DNA of 64,000 bases from Rhizobium sp. BT04 (lineage in GTDB: Bacteria > Pseudomonadota > Alphaproteobacteria > Rhizobiales > Rhizobiaceae). The notes beneath the pieces were generated by a model. The model had not been told where the DNA came from. It did no database searches and saw only the letters and a list, made by a program, of their open reading frames with translations. Below are positions 36,807-47,847 of this stretch, piece after piece; the stretch's first letter is position 1, and each line of letters begins with the position of its first letter. A program made the translations under genes and the position numbers. The DNA lies in NCBI RefSeq assembly GCF_030053135.1, contig NZ_CP125647.1, forward strand, positions 210,204-274,203. The letters run 5' to 3'.

Positions 36807-38452
36807 GTGAAAACATTTCTCCCGTCCTCGATCTCCGCGACCTGAAAATCTCCTACGGCAACGACAATGGGCGAACCCGCGTCGTTCATGACGTTTCCTT
36901 CTCCGTTGCCGCCGGAGAGGTCGTGGCCCTCGTTGGTGAAAGCGGCTCGGGCAAGACTTCAACGGCCCAGGCCGTAATTGGACTGCTTTCCGGCAATGGC
37001 CGCATCGACGGCGGTTCGATCCGCCTCAACGGCGAGGAGATCTCACGTTGGAACGAAAAACGGCTGCGTTCCATTCGTGGCGCCGTCATCAGCCTCATTC
37101 CGCAGGACCCGTCGAGTTCGCTCAACCCCGTGGTGACCATTGGTGCGCAGGTGAGGGAAATCCTCGAAATTCACGGCCGTCTCAGCCGCGCAGAGGCGGA
37201 CCGACGCGTCATCGAGCTATTGACCCATGTCGGCCTTTCGCAACCGGAACTGCGGGCGAAGCAATATCCGCACGAACTCTCCGGCGGGATGAAGCAGCGC
37301 GTGCTGATCGCCATCGCCATAGCCCTGAAGCCGGCGCTCATCATCGCGGATGAACCGACCTCGGCGCTCGACGTCACGGTGCAGCGACGCATCCTCGACC
37401 TGATCGACGACCTGCGCCGCGAATATGGCACATCCGTCCTGCTCGTGACGCACGATCTCGGCGTTGCCGCCGACCGCTCCGATCGGCTGGTGGTTCTCCA
37501 GGACGGCCGCATCCAGGAACAAGGCCCCACGGCGGATGTGCTCGCCGCCCCGAAGAGCGCCTATACACGAAAACTCCTCGGCGATGCGCCATCGCTTGCC
37601 GCCGCTGCAATCCGCCCCCTCCTGGAGGGCGAGCGGCAGGACATCGTCACCGTCGATAAGCTGACGCTGGAGTTCCCACTGCCGGGCGGCAGCCGTTTCC
37701 GCGCCGTCGACGACGTGTCTTTCAAGGTACCGCGCGGCACGACCCATGCCATCGTCGGCGAGTCCGGCTCAGGAAAGACGACGACGATCCGCGCCATCGC
37801 CGGTTTCCAGAAGCCCACCGACGGCGTCATCCGTGTCGGCGATTTCGATCTCGCCACCTTGACATCCGCCACTCTGCGCCAGTTCCGCCGCAAGGTGCAG
37901 CTGGTCTACCAGAATCCGTGGGGATCGCTCGATCCCAGGCAGACGATCTTCTCCATCATTGAGGAACCATTGCTCAACTTCGATCCGCTGCCGAAGGAGG
38001 AACGGGCCGCTCGTGTGCGTGCGATCGTCGAGCGCGTGGGCCTCCCGTCCCCGATACTGACCCGGCGGCCGCATGCGCTGTCCGGCGGCCAGCGCCAGCG
38101 CGTGGCCATCGCCCGGGCGCTGGTGCTCGAACCACAAGTGGTCGTGCTCGACGAAGCGGTCTCCGCCCTCGACGTCACGGTTCAAGCCCAGATTCTTGCC
38201 CTTCTCGGTGAGCTGCAGCGCGACCTCGGGCTCACCTACATCTTTGTTTCTCACGATCTTGCCGTGGTCCGCCAGATCGCCGACACCGTGTCGGTGCTGC
38301 ACAATGGCCGCCAGGTGGATTACGGCCCCGTCGCGCAGGTCTTCACCAATCCCGCCAGCGGCTACACGCGTGAACTGATCGATGCCATTCCCGGAGCCAA
38401 GTTCCCGCATCACGTTCATCAGCACTTGCAAGCAGCGGGACTGACATCATGA
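36803..38452 (+). CDS. ABC transporter ATPase, DppD-DppF fusion
   Basis: The 549-residue protein holds two complete nucleotide-binding domains. The first has Walker A GESGSGKTSTAQ near residue 46, signature LSGGMKQRVLIAIAIA and Walker B LIIADEPTSALD. The second has GESGSGKTTTIRAI near 318, LSGGQRQRVAIARALV and VVVLDEAVSALD. In most dipeptide systems these are two genes; here they are joined. The first signature has M-K in place of R-Q, common in the D subunit. ATG 36803 overlaps the permease stop. Confidence 0.93.
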   Translation: MSENISPVLDLRDLKISYGNDNGRTRVVHDVSFSVAAGEVVALVGESGSGKTSTAQAVIGLLSGNGRIDGGSIRLNGEEISRWNEKRLRSIRGAVISLIPQDPSSSLNPVVTIGAQVREILEIHGRLSRAEADRRVIELLTHVGLSQPELRAKQYPHELSGGMKQRVLIAIAIALKPALIIADEPTSALDVTVQRRILDLIDDLRREYGTSVLLVTHDLGVAADRSDRLVVLQDGRIQEQGPTADVLAAPKSAYTRKLLGDAPSLAAAAIRPLLEGERQDIVTVDKLTLEFPLPGGSRFRAVDDVSFKVPRGTTHAIVGESGSGKTTTIRAIAGFQKPTDGVIRVGDFDLATLTSATLRQFRRKVQLVYQNPWGSLDPRQTIFSIIEEPLLNFDPLPKEERAARVRAIVERVGLPSPILTRRPHALSGGQRQRVAIARALVLEPQVVVLDEAVSALDVTVQAQILALLGELQRDLGLTYIFVSHDLAVVRQIADTVSVLHNGRQVDYGPVAQVFTNPASGYTRELIDAIPGAKFPHHVHQHLQAAGLTS

Positions 38453-39486
38453 CCGAACAGACGACAGCAAAACGGCTGGGCTTTTTTACCCGCCTCCTTG
38501 ATGACGTGGAGGCCGGCGAAAGATACCGGCTTGCGGAGGAGCAAATCATCCACGCAGAGGCCAATGGCTTCGACAGCGCCTGGATCGCACAACATCACTT
38601 CCATGCGGATGAAGGCGGCCTCCCCTCGCCTGCAGTCTTCCTCGCCCATGTGGCGGCCCGCACGTCGACAATCCGGCTCGGCACCGGGGTGATCACGCTG
38701 CCGATGGAAAATCCACTGCGCGTGGCGGAAGACACAGCCGTAACGGACCTTCTCTCCGGCGGACGCCTCGAAGTCGGCTTCGGCACGGGCGGCACGCGGG
38801 AATCCTTCGAAGCCTTCGGCATTCCGGCAGACAAGCGCAGCGAGGTCTACGGCAAATATCTCGGCATCGTCCGCAGGGCCTGGGCGGGTGAGGATATCGG
38901 TGCCGGCAACCGGCTTTATCCCAGCGCCCCTCACCTGCTCGACCGTATCTGGCTCGCGACCTTTTCGGCCGTCGGCGCGAAACTTGCCGGCGAAACCGGC
39001 GACGGCCTGATGCTGTCGCGCACGCAGCCGCGTCCGGCCGACAATCCGCACGCGAGGCTGGACGATATCCAGAACCCGATCATCGACGCCTATCTCGCGG
39101 CCCTGCCGAAAGATCGCGCTCCCCGCATTTTCGGATCCCGCAGCCTGTTCGTCGCCGACGACCGGAAACAGGCGTTGAAGCTTGCGGAAGCCGGGCTCTC
39201 CCGCGTCGCGGACCGCTTCGCCGCGGCCGGCCACCGTATTCCCGGCAATAGCGTGCAGGACCTCATCAAGGCGCTCGACAGCCATGTCGGCACGCCGGAC
39301 GATGTTATCGCTTCGCTGAGGGCGGACACGGCGCTTGCGCGCGCGACCGACATTGTTTTCCAGGTCCATTCCATCGATCCGCCGCCGGAATATACCCTGC
39401 GCTCCATCGAGCTGATCGCTTCGGAAGTCGCCTCCGCGCTCGGCTGGCGCCGCAGTGGCAATTCCAAGCGCATCGCAGCCGAATAA
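38449..39486 (+). CDS. Luciferase-like flavin-dependent monooxygenase
   Basis: The 345-residue TIM-barrel enzyme belongs to the LLM class. It starts KRLGFFTRLLDDVEAGERYR and has DSAWIAQHHFHADEGGLPSP near residue 45, RLGTGVITLPMENPLRVAED and GGRLEVGFGTGGTRE, which shape the FMN pocket. It should use reduced FMN and O2 to oxidise the imported compound. The pairing with this transporter and the CMD proteins recalls the KPN_01858 family, whose substrate is, to my knowledge, undetermined. The start overlaps the ATPase stop by 4 bp. A partner flavin reductase is not encoded nearby. Confidence 0.9.
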   Translation: MTEQTTAKRLGFFTRLLDDVEAGERYRLAEEQIIHAEANGFDSAWIAQHHFHADEGGLPSPAVFLAHVAARTSTIRLGTGVITLPMENPLRVAEDTAVTDLLSGGRLEVGFGTGGTRESFEAFGIPADKRSEVYGKYLGIVRRAWAGEDIGAGNRLYPSAPHLLDRIWLATFSAVGAKLAGETGDGLMLSRTQPRPADNPHARLDDIQNPIIDAYLAALPKDRAPRIFGSRSLFVADDRKQALKLAEAGLSRVADRFAAAGHRIPGNSVQDLIKALDSHVGTPDDVIASLRADTALARATDIVFQVHSIDPPPEYTLRSIELIASEVASALGWRRSGNSKRIAAE

Positions 39487-39513
39487 CACTCCTCCTAAAG
39501 AAAGCCGATACGC

Positions 39514-40113
39514 ATGACAGACAATATTCCCGATATCATCGACAATCTGGCGGGTATAGAGCCGGGATCGAAGGGGGCCGCCCTGCGCGCCCGGCGTCCA
39601 GTGACGAAGGAAGGAGCGCAGGCAAGCTGGCGCGCGCTCCTTGCCCCTTCCGATACGAGCCAATTCTCGCTCTTAGAACGCTTCGCCGTCGCCACTTTCG
39701 TCGCTGCACTGCACGGCGAGTCGGAGATCGCCTCCTTCTATGCCGCCAAGCTCGCAGGCGAGGAAACCGGCGCGGCCCTGCCGGCAGCCGTGAAGACAGC
39801 AGCGGCCGAAGGCGCAGGCACCGGCCCCTACGGCCACTATCCCGCAGGGCCGCTTTCCAGCGAGGATCGGGACGGTCCGGTCTTCACCGTTCAGGCAACG
39901 GAAAAGGCAGTGCTCGGACCCCGGCTTTCCGCCGCACTGGAACACGCCCATCTTCTTGTCTTCCACCTGCGCGATGCCGAGCCGCAGGCACTGGACCGGC
40001 TGATCAAGGCAGGCTGGAGCACGACCGGCATCGTCACGCTCTCACAGCTCGTCTCCTTCCTTGCCTTCCAGATTCGCGTCGTTTCGGGTCTCAGGGTCCT
40101 GAACGCTGCTTAA
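39514..40113 (+). CDS. CMD-domain protein (Avi_7170-like)
   Basis: The 199-residue all-helical protein has no CxxC pair and reads LLERFAVATFVAALHGESEI (about residues 49-68) and YGHYPAGPLSSEDRDGPVFT. It matches my memory of the CMD-domain family found next to Avi_7169-type alkylhydroperoxidases. It may be a non-catalytic partner of the AhpD-like protein encoded 12 bp downstream. Ribosome-binding site weak (AAGAAAGCCG region). Confidence 0.8.
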   Translation: MTDNIPDIIDNLAGIEPGSKGAALRARRPVTKEGAQASWRALLAPSDTSQFSLLERFAVATFVAALHGESEIASFYAAKLAGEETGAALPAAVKTAAAEGAGTGPYGHYPAGPLSSEDRDGPVFTVQATEKAVLGPRLSAALEHAHLLVFHLRDAEPQALDRLIKAGWSTTGIVTLSQLVSFLAFQIRVVSGLRVLNAA

Positions 40114-40125
40114 AGGATAAACGTC

Positions 40126-40728
40126 ATGACCGACACCATCATCGAACCCCAGATCGAAAACGTTCCGAACGTCTTCACGCAGGAGCAGATCGGCTGGACG
40201 CCGTGGCTCAAGCCTCTTGCGGAAAGCGAGTTGACAGAACGCCATTACGAGGCCCTGGTGGACAAGGCGCGGGCGAAATCGCCCTACTTTGCCCTTCTCG
40301 TCCGCGACCCCGATATTCTCGAAGCCCGCACGAAAACCGACAAGGACATTTTCTATAATGTCGTCGATGGCCTGCCCCGCGCCGACCGCGAGCTGGCAGC
40401 CACTGCCGCATCGCGTTACAATGGCTGCATTTTCTGCGCCTCCGTACACTCGCGTTTCGCCTCGCATTATTCGCCGAACAAGTCAGAAGTACAAAAGCTG
40501 CTGGACGAGGGCGTCTCCGCCGACCTCGGCGAACGCTGGAACGCCATCGTTGCAGCCTCGGTCGCGCTGACGGCAACGCCGCCGGCCTTCAGCCGGGATC
40601 ATGCGGAACGCCTTCGCAAGACCGGTCTTTCGGACGACGAGATATATGACGTCGTGCACGGTGCGGCCTTCTTCAACTGGGCAAACCGGCTGATGTTGTC
40701 GCTCGGTGAACCGACCCCGGCGGAATGA
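40126..40728 (+). CDS. Alkylhydroperoxidase AhpD-like protein (Avi_7169-like)
   Basis: The 200-residue protein has the AhpD active-site motif NGCIFCASVHSR, with Cys101, Cys104 and His108, the redox pair and proton relay. It probably reduces a peroxide or deals with by-products of the flavin monooxygenase reaction. Paralogue of the preceding CMD-domain protein; the two may form a heteromer. Its stop lies within the 5' extension of the next gene, so translation may be coupled. Confidence 0.88.
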   Translation: MTDTIIEPQIENVPNVFTQEQIGWTPWLKPLAESELTERHYEALVDKARAKSPYFALLVRDPDILEARTKTDKDIFYNVVDGLPRADRELAATAASRYNGCIFCASVHSRFASHYSPNKSEVQKLLDEGVSADLGERWNAIVAASVALTATPPAFSRDHAERLRKTGLSDDEIYDVVHGAAFFNWANRLMLSLGEPTPAE

Positions 40729-40832
40729 CCTTCGCAAGCCCTGCCGGAGAGGAAGATCCGGCGCCGCTCGACCCCCGCAAGATTCCATCCACCCATCATT
40801 TGCACAGCTATCATTTTTCCAAGGAGCCCCTG

Positions 40833-41696
40833 ATGACCCATCCCGTTCTGGGAGTCGATCATACCTATCTGCTTGTCCGCGATCTCGAAGCGAGCGCGGC
40901 TCTTTATCGTCGACTCGGATTCACCCTGTCGCCGCGCGGCCTGCACAGCCCGGAAAAAGGCACCGCCAACCATACGATCGTCTTCCGCAACGACTATCTG
41001 GAACTCTTGGGTGTCGTACGCGACACAGACGGCAACCGCCAGCAGCGGGAACAGTTGAGAGAACAGGGCGAAGGCTTGCAAGCGATCGCCAATCGCACCA
41101 GAAGCGCCGACGAGGCAAAAGGCGCCTTGGCGGCCGTGGGACTTGCGACCGGCGAAGTCAGCGCCTTCTCGCGCCCGCTTCCTCTGCCGGATGGGAGCGA
41201 TGGCCTTGCAAGCTTTCGCACGCTAAGCTTCGATCCGGCCGGCGTGCCCCTCGGACATTTCTTCCTCTGCCAGCATGAAACCCCCGGAATGGTCTGGCGG
41301 CCGGAACTGCAGAAGCATCAGAACGGAGCTATCGCGCTTGGCGAGATCATCGGCATTGTTTCCGATCCAAAAGCAACGGCGGATGTTTACGCGCGTTTTT
41401 ATGCCCGTGGACGGGTCATTCCGGCCGAGGGCGGCTTCAGGGTGGACACGGGCGAAAACTCCGCATCCTTGCTGTTCCTTGACCGCAAGAATGCCGCGGC
41501 TCTGTTTCCCGGCCAAAATCTCGATTTAACGCCGAAAGGCGGCTATGCCGCCTTTCGGCTCGTAGTGGGCGACATCGATACGGCCAAACGTACTCTGACG
41601 CAGGGCAACGTGCCATTTTCTGTGACCGAGCGGGGAAGCGCCCTTGTAGGCCCCGAATTCACCAGCGGCGCAATCATCGAATATATCGGTCCATAG
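40833..41696 (+). CDS. Glyoxalase-fold (VOC) protein
   Basis: The 287-residue protein has two VOC-like halves; the first begins GVDHTYLLVRDLEASAALYR, with the His typical of metal-binding beta-alpha-beta-beta-beta units. The second half ends SGAIIEYIGP. It fits the glyoxalase-like-domain group, with ring-cleavage, lyase or binding roles. I use ATG 40833 behind AAGGAG; a frame from 40725 overlapping ahpD is open but lacks similarity-like text. Last gene of the operon, convergent with lpdV. Confidence 0.8.
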   Translation: MTHPVLGVDHTYLLVRDLEASAALYRRLGFTLSPRGLHSPEKGTANHTIVFRNDYLELLGVVRDTDGNRQQREQLREQGEGLQAIANRTRSADEAKGALAAVGLATGEVSAFSRPLPLPDGSDGLASFRTLSFDPAGVPLGHFFLCQHETPGMVWRPELQKHQNGAIALGEIIGIVSDPKATADVYARFYARGRVIPAEGGFRVDTGENSASLLFLDRKNAAALFPGQNLDLTPKGGYAAFRLVVGDIDTAKRTLTQGNVPFSVTERGSALVGPEFTSGAIIEYIGP

Positions 41697-41748
41697 CACC
41701 ACGGTGTGGCGACCCACTTTTTTGGACCGTAGAATCAACGACCTCAAC

Positions 41749-43146
41749 CTAGACATGCAGGGCGCTTCCCAAAGCTTTCAGGGCCGCCTCCATCACCGCT
41801 TCGCTGCGCGTGGGATGCGCATGAATGGTGCCGGCGATGTCTTCCAGGCGTGCACCCATCTCGATCGCCAGCGCAAAAGCCGCCGAGAGCTCGGAGACCC
41901 CGGCGCCCACCGCCTGCAGGCCGAGCACGAGATTGGTGTCGGCACGGGCTACGACGCGCACGAAGCCTTCTTCGGACAACATCGTCATCGCCCGCCCGTT
42001 GGCGCTGAACGGAAACTGGCCGGTGCGAATGTCATAGCCTTGCGCCTTCGCGTCTGCCGGCGACAGGCCGGCGCTGACGATCTCCGGATCGGTGAAGCAG
42101 ATGGCGGGAATGCATCGCTTGTCCCAGGCCCGTTTCTTCCCGGCGATGATTTCCGCCACCATCTCCCCTTGCGCCATGGCCCGATGGGCAAGCATCGGCT
42201 CGCCGGTCACATCGCCGATCGCATAGATGCCGCGCATCGACGTGCGGCAACGATCGTCGATCCTCAGATAAGGGCCGGCACGATCGAGATCGAGCTCTTC
42301 GAGACCGGATCCTGCGGTTCTTGGACGGCGGCCGACGGTGACGAGGATGCGGTCCGCCGGCAGGCTCTGCTGCCGGCCATCGGCCGTTTCGACGATCAAT
42401 GCCTCGCCGTTGTCGGCAAGGCCGATCGCCTTCGCACCGGTCAACACCCGGATACCGCCTTCGGTCAGCTTGCGCATGACGGGCCGTACCAACTCTGCAT
42501 CATATTGCGGCAGCACCTGTGGCGTCGCCTCGACGATCGTTACATCAGATCCCATCTTGGAAAAGGCGGTCCCGAGTTCCAGTCCGATATAACCGCCACC
42601 GACCACGACGAGGTTTTTCGGCAGCTCCGTCAGCGACAGTGCCTCCGTCGAGGAAATGACGCGGCCGCCGAAAGGCAGGTTCGCAAGCTCCACCGGATCC
42701 GAACCGGTGGCGATCACCACGGTCTCGGCGCGGATGATCTGCTGGCCAATTTCGGTCTCCACCTCCACCGTCTTGCCGTCGCGGAAGTGGGCTCGGCCGT
42801 GGACGATCTTGACCCCTGCCTTCTGCAGCAGCCCCGAAACACCGCCGGTGAGCCGGCCGACGATCCCGTCCTTCCAGGTAATCGTCCTGCCGAGATCGAT
42901 CGAGGCGCCTTCGACGCGGATGCCCATCGGGTTCTTGCCGGCAAGCATCTTTTGCGTCGCGTCGAATTCCTCGGCCGCATGGATCAGCGCCTTGGAAGGA
43001 ATGCAGCCGACCGTCAGGCAGGTGCCGCCCGGCTTGCCTGCCTCGACGATGACCGTATCGATGCCGAGCTGCCCGGCGCGAATGGCGCAGACATAACCGC
43101 CCGGGCCGGCGCCGATGACGAGGAGCTTGCAGACGATCTCTTTCAT
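41749..43146 (-). CDS. lpdV: Dihydrolipoyl dehydrogenase (E3) of the branched-chain complex
   Basis: The 465-residue flavoprotein has the FAD motif LVIGAGPGGYVCAIRAGQLG, the redox disulfide GGTCLTVGCIPSK (Cys pair near 45/50), the NAD motif VVVGGGYIGLELGTAFSKMG and the C-terminal interface HAHPTRSEAVMEAAL with the catalytic His. It reoxidises the lipoyl arm of the E2 encoded directly upstream; the gap is 5 bp. Last gene of the leftward operon. Confidence 0.95.
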   Translation of the reverse strand: MKEIVCKLLVIGAGPGGYVCAIRAGQLGIDTVIVEAGKPGGTCLTVGCIPSKALIHAAEEFDATQKMLAGKNPMGIRVEGASIDLGRTITWKDGIVGRLTGGVSGLLQKAGVKIVHGRAHFRDGKTVEVETEIGQQIIRAETVVIATGSDPVELANLPFGGRVISSTEALSLTELPKNLVVVGGGYIGLELGTAFSKMGSDVTIVEATPQVLPQYDAELVRPVMRKLTEGGIRVLTGAKAIGLADNGEALIVETADGRQQSLPADRILVTVGRRPRTAGSGLEELDLDRAGPYLRIDDRCRTSMRGIYAIGDVTGEPMLAHRAMAQGEMVAEIIAGKKRAWDKRCIPAICFTDPEIVSAGLSPADAKAQGYDIRTGQFPFSANGRAMTMLSEEGFVRVVARADTNLVLGLQAVGAGVSELSAAFALAIEMGARLEDIAGTIHAHPTRSEAVMEAALKALGSALHV

Positions 43147-43151
43147 GGATC

Positions 43152-44393
43152 TCAGCTTTCGATAAAAATGAGCGCCGGCGTTTCGAGCAGCGTGCGGATG
43201 CGCTGCACGAAGTTTGCCGCATCCCAGCCGTCGATGATGCGATGATCGAAACTGGAGGAGAGGTTCATCATCTTGCGCGGCACGAACTGCGTGCCGTCCC
43301 AGACCGGTCGTGTGGCGATCTTGTTGACGCCGACGATCGCCACCTCGGGATGATTGATGATGGGTGTCGAGACGATGCCGCCGAGCGCGCCGAGCGAGCT
43401 GATGGTGATGGTGGAGCCGGAAAGCTCATCGCGTGTCGCAGTACCCGAGCGCGCCGCTTCCGCCAGCCGGCTCATCTCGGCGGCACAATCCCAGATGCCG
43501 CGTGCTTCCGCATGCCGCACGACAGGCACGGTCAGACCGGCCGGCGTCTGCGTGGCGATACCGATATGCACGGCACTGTAGCGCGTGATGATGCCGGCAT
43601 CGTCGTCGAAAGTGGCGTTGACGTCGGGCTGCTCGGAAATGGCCTTGACCAGCGCCCGCATCAGGAAGGGCAGAACCGTCAGCTTCGGATGATCAGGCCT
43701 GCGATCGCCGTTCATCGTGGCACGCAACTCCTCGACCGCGGACATATCCACTTCCTCCACATAGGTGATGTGGGGGATGCGCGAGGAGGAAAGCACCATC
43801 TTCTCGGCGATGCGGCGGCGCAGGCCGGTAAGCTTGATCTCCTCGGTCGCTGTCTTCTTGGCAAAACCGTTCTTGACCGCCGCGGGAGTGGTACCAGGGG
43901 TGAGGAATTGCTCGATATCCTCGCGCAGGATACGCCCGGCCGGCCCTGTCCCCTGGACCTGCCTGAGATCGACACCGCTTTCCCTGGCGAAGAGCCGCAC
44001 GGAGGGAGCGGCAAGCGGCCTTTCCGCCGCCGCCGGCACTGGCGCCGCCGCAGGGGCTGGCGCTGCGGGAGCAGGCTTTGCCATTTCGGCCCTGGTCGTT
44101 TCGGCAATCGGCGGCTGCGAAATCCGCACGGGCTGAGCCTCGCCGACATCTCCCGCCGTCTCGATTCGCACCAGCGGGGCCTTCACCGCGATGCGGTCTC
44201 CGACTTCGCCGGCAAGCCAGATGACGGTGCCATTGACGGGAGACGGAATTTCCACGGTGGCCTTGTCGGTCATGACGGCAGCGATCACCATGTCCTCGCG
44301 GACGGGATCGCCTGTCTTCACGTGCCATTCCACAATCTCGGCCTCGGCGACCCCCTCCCCGACATCGGGCATCTTGATGATGAAATCGCCCAT
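43152..44393 (-). CDS. bkdB: Branched-chain 2-oxoacid dehydrogenase E2 (lipoamide acyltransferase)
   Basis: The 413-residue protein has an N-terminal lipoyl domain with the lipoylated Lys in [11 protein letters not shown] (about 44). An Ala/Pro linker (100-130) follows, then the E3-binding domain [20 protein letters not shown] and the catalytic domain ending [18 protein letters not shown] with the active-site His. It transfers branched acyl groups to CoA. The gene is 3 bp after bkdA2. Confidence 0.94.
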   Translation of the reverse strand: MGDFIIKMPDVGEGVAEAEIVEWHVKTGDPVREDMVIAAVMTDKATVEIPSPVNGTVIWLAGEVGDRIAVKAPLVRIETAGDVGEAQPVRISQPPIAETTRAEMAKPAPAAPAPAAAPVPAAAERPLAAPSVRLFARESGVDLRQVQGTGPAGRILREDIEQFLTPGTTPAAVKNGFAKKTATEEIKLTGLRRRIAEKMVLSSSRIPHITYVEEVDMSAVEELRATMNGDRRPDHPKLTVLPFLMRALVKAISEQPDVNATFDDDAGIITRYSAVHIGIATQTPAGLTVPVVRHAEARGIWDCAAEMSRLAEAARSGTATRDELSGSTITISSLGALGGIVSTPIINHPEVAIVGVNKIATRPVWDGTQFVPRKMMNLSSSFDHRIIDGWDAANFVQRIRTLLETPALIFIES

Positions 44394-44396
44394 GGC

Positions 44397-45410
44397 TCAA
44401 GCCTCCATGACTTCGGCAAGCGCCCGCCCGACGCGGCCGGGACCGGGGAAATAGTCCCACTCCTGCGCGTGCGGATAGGGCGTATCCCAGCCGGCAACCC
44501 GCACGATCGGCGCTTCGAGATGATAGAAGCAATGTTCCTGTACCAGTGCTGCGACCTCGGCGCCGAAGCCGGATGTCAGGGTTGCCTCATGCACGACGAC
44601 GCAGCGTCCCGTCTTCGAGACCGATTTGACGATCGTATCGAGATCGAGCGGCAGCAGGCTTCTAAGATCGATCACCTCGGCATCGATGCCGACATCATCG
44701 GCTGCGGCAAGCGCCACATGCACCATGGTGCCGTAAGCAACCACGGTCACCGCCGAGCCCACACGCCGAACCTCGGCTTTGCCGATCGGGATGGTGTAAT
44801 GGCCGTCGGGCACCTCTCCGAGGTCATGCTTGGACCAGGGCGTCACCGGCCGCTCGTGGTGGCCGTCGAAGGGGCCGTTATAGAGCCGCTTCGGCTCCAG
44901 GAACATGATCGGGTCGGGATCCTCGATCGCCGCGATCAGCAGGCCCTTGGCGTCATAGGGGTTGGACGGCACGATCACCTTCAGCCCGCAGACATGGGTA
45001 AAAAGCGCCTCCGGGCTCTGGCTGTGCGTCTGGCCGCCGAAGATGCCGCCGCCTGTGGGCATACGCACGACGATCGGGCAGGTGAAATCGCCGTTGGAAC
45101 GGTAACGGATGCGCGCCGCCTCCTGCGTCAGCTGATCATAGGCCGGGTACATATAGTCGGCGAACTGGATTTCGACACAGGGCTTCAGCCCATAGGCGGC
45201 CATGCCGATCGCCGTACCGACGATGCCGGATTCGCTGATCGGCGTATCGAAGCAGCGCGTCCTGCCGTATTTTGCCTGCAGGCCCTGCGTCGAGCGAAAG
45301 ACGCCGCCGAAATAACCGACATCCTCGCCGAAAACGACGACATTGTCGTCTCGTGCCATCGACACGTCCATGGCGCTCCGCACGGCCTCGATCATCGTCA
45401 TTCTGGCCAT
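44397..45410 (-). CDS. bkdA2: Branched-chain 2-oxoacid dehydrogenase E1 beta subunit
   Basis: The 337-residue subunit begins MARMTMIEAVRSAMDVSMAR and includes VVVFGEDVGYFGGVFRSTQG and PISESGIVGTAIGMAAYGLK, which line the thiamine-diphosphate site at the alpha/beta interface. ATG 45410 is used because the gene starts one base after the alpha-subunit stop; longer readings run into that gene. Works with BkdA1 to decarboxylate the 2-oxoacids of leucine, isoleucine and valine. Confidence 0.95.
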   Translation of the reverse strand: MARMTMIEAVRSAMDVSMARDDNVVVFGEDVGYFGGVFRSTQGLQAKYGRTRCFDTPISESGIVGTAIGMAAYGLKPCVEIQFADYMYPAYDQLTQEAARIRYRSNGDFTCPIVVRMPTGGGIFGGQTHSQSPEALFTHVCGLKVIVPSNPYDAKGLLIAAIEDPDPIMFLEPKRLYNGPFDGHHERPVTPWSKHDLGEVPDGHYTIPIGKAEVRRVGSAVTVVAYGTMVHVALAAADDVGIDAEVIDLRSLLPLDLDTIVKSVSKTGRCVVVHEATLTSGFGAEVAALVQEHCFYHLEAPIVRVAGWDTPYPHAQEWDYFPGPGRVGRALAEVMEA

Positions 45411-45411
45411 G

Positions 45412-46701
<1,290 letters not shown>

Positions 46702-46706
46702 TCATT

Positions 46707-47834
46707 CTATAGATTGCGGGCGATCACCATGCGTTGCACGTCGCTCGTTCCCTCATAGATCTGGCAGATGCGCACATCGCGGTAGATGCGCTCGACCGGA
46801 TAATCGGCCATGTAGCCATAACCGCCATGGATCTGGATCGCGTCGGAGCAGACGCGCTCGGCCATCTCCGAGGCAAACAGCTTCGCCATCGAGGCTTCCG
46901 ACAGGCAGGGAAGCTCCGCCTCCCTGAGGGAAGCCGCGTGAAAGACGAGCTGGCGCGCCGCCTCGATCCGCACCGCCATATCGGCAAGGCGGAAGGCCAC
47001 GGCCTGATGTTCGAAAATCGGCTTGCCGAAGGCCGTACGCTCCTTGGCGTAGTCACGCGCCGCCTCGAAGGCCGCCCGCGCCATGCCGACCGCCTGCGCG
47101 GCAATGCCGATCCGTCCGCCCTCGAGATTGGCGAGCGCGATACGGTAGCCTTCGCCTTCCGCACCTAGCCTCAAATCCGCGGGAATGCGCATGCTGTTGA
47201 AGGCGATCTGGCAGGTATCGGTGGAATGCAGTCCGAGCTTTTCCTCGACGCGGATCACCTCGTAGCCTGGTGTGTCCGTCGGTACGATGAAGGCGGTAAT
47301 GCCCTTTTTGCCGACATCGGGATCGGTGGCGGCGAAGACGATGATGACATTGCCGTTCTTTCCCGAGGTGATGAACTGCTTGGCGCCGTCGAGCACGTAG
47401 TCGTCGCCGTCGCGCCGGGCCCGGGTCTTCAGGTTCGAGGCATCGGAACCGGCCTGCGGCTCGGTCAGTGCAAAGCCGCCAATCCATTCGCCGCCGGCAA
47501 GCTTCGGCAGGAAGCGCTGCCGCTGCTCCTCGGTGCCGAATTTCAGGATCGGCACGCAGCCGACGGAACTATGCACGCTCATGATCGTCGAACAGGGGCC
47601 GTCGCCCGCGGCAATTTCCTCAAGTGCGGCGGCATAGGCGACCACACCCGTATCCGAGCCGCCATAGGCTTCCGGCACCAGCATGCCGAGCAGGCCTAGT
47701 TCGCCCATCTCCTTCAGCTCTTCGCGCGGAAAGAGATGTTCCCGGTCGCGTTTAGCCGCTCCCGGCGCCAGCCGGTCGCGGGCAAAGTCGCGGGCGAGAT
47801 CTGAGATCTGCTGCTGGAGGTCGGAAAGGATCAT
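46707..47834 (-). CDS. Acyl-CoA dehydrogenase (probably short/branched chain)
   Basis: The 375-residue flavoenzyme has [20 protein letters not shown] and [20 protein letters not shown] of the FAD domain. [20 protein letters not shown] and [20 protein letters not shown] at the C-terminus place the catalytic Glu in YEGTS (about 363), the short-chain/2-methylbutyryl position. This differs from the isovaleryl enzyme at 51804. It likely oxidises 2-methylbutyryl- or isobutyryl-CoA made by the Bkd complex. The start follows AGGAGGAG. Confidence 0.92.
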   Translation of the reverse strand: MILSDLQQQISDLARDFARDRLAPGAAKRDREHLFPREELKEMGELGLLGMLVPEAYGGSDTGVVAYAAALEEIAAGDGPCSTIMSVHSSVGCVPILKFGTEEQRQRFLPKLAGGEWIGGFALTEPQAGSDASNLKTRARRDGDDYVLDGAKQFITSGKNGNVIIVFAATDPDVGKKGITAFIVPTDTPGYEVIRVEEKLGLHSTDTCQIAFNSMRIPADLRLGAEGEGYRIALANLEGGRIGIAAQAVGMARAAFEAARDYAKERTAFGKPIFEHQAVAFRLADMAVRIEAARQLVFHAASLREAELPCLSEASMAKLFASEMAERVCSDAIQIHGGYGYMADYPVERIYRDVRICQIYEGTSDVQRMVIARNL

Positions 47835-47847
47835 CTGTTCTCTCCTC

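Noticed and set aside
41697..41748. Terminator between the convergent VOC and lpdV genes
   Set aside because: A T-run (CACTTTTTTGG) is present but I could not pair a convincing GC-rich stem before it.
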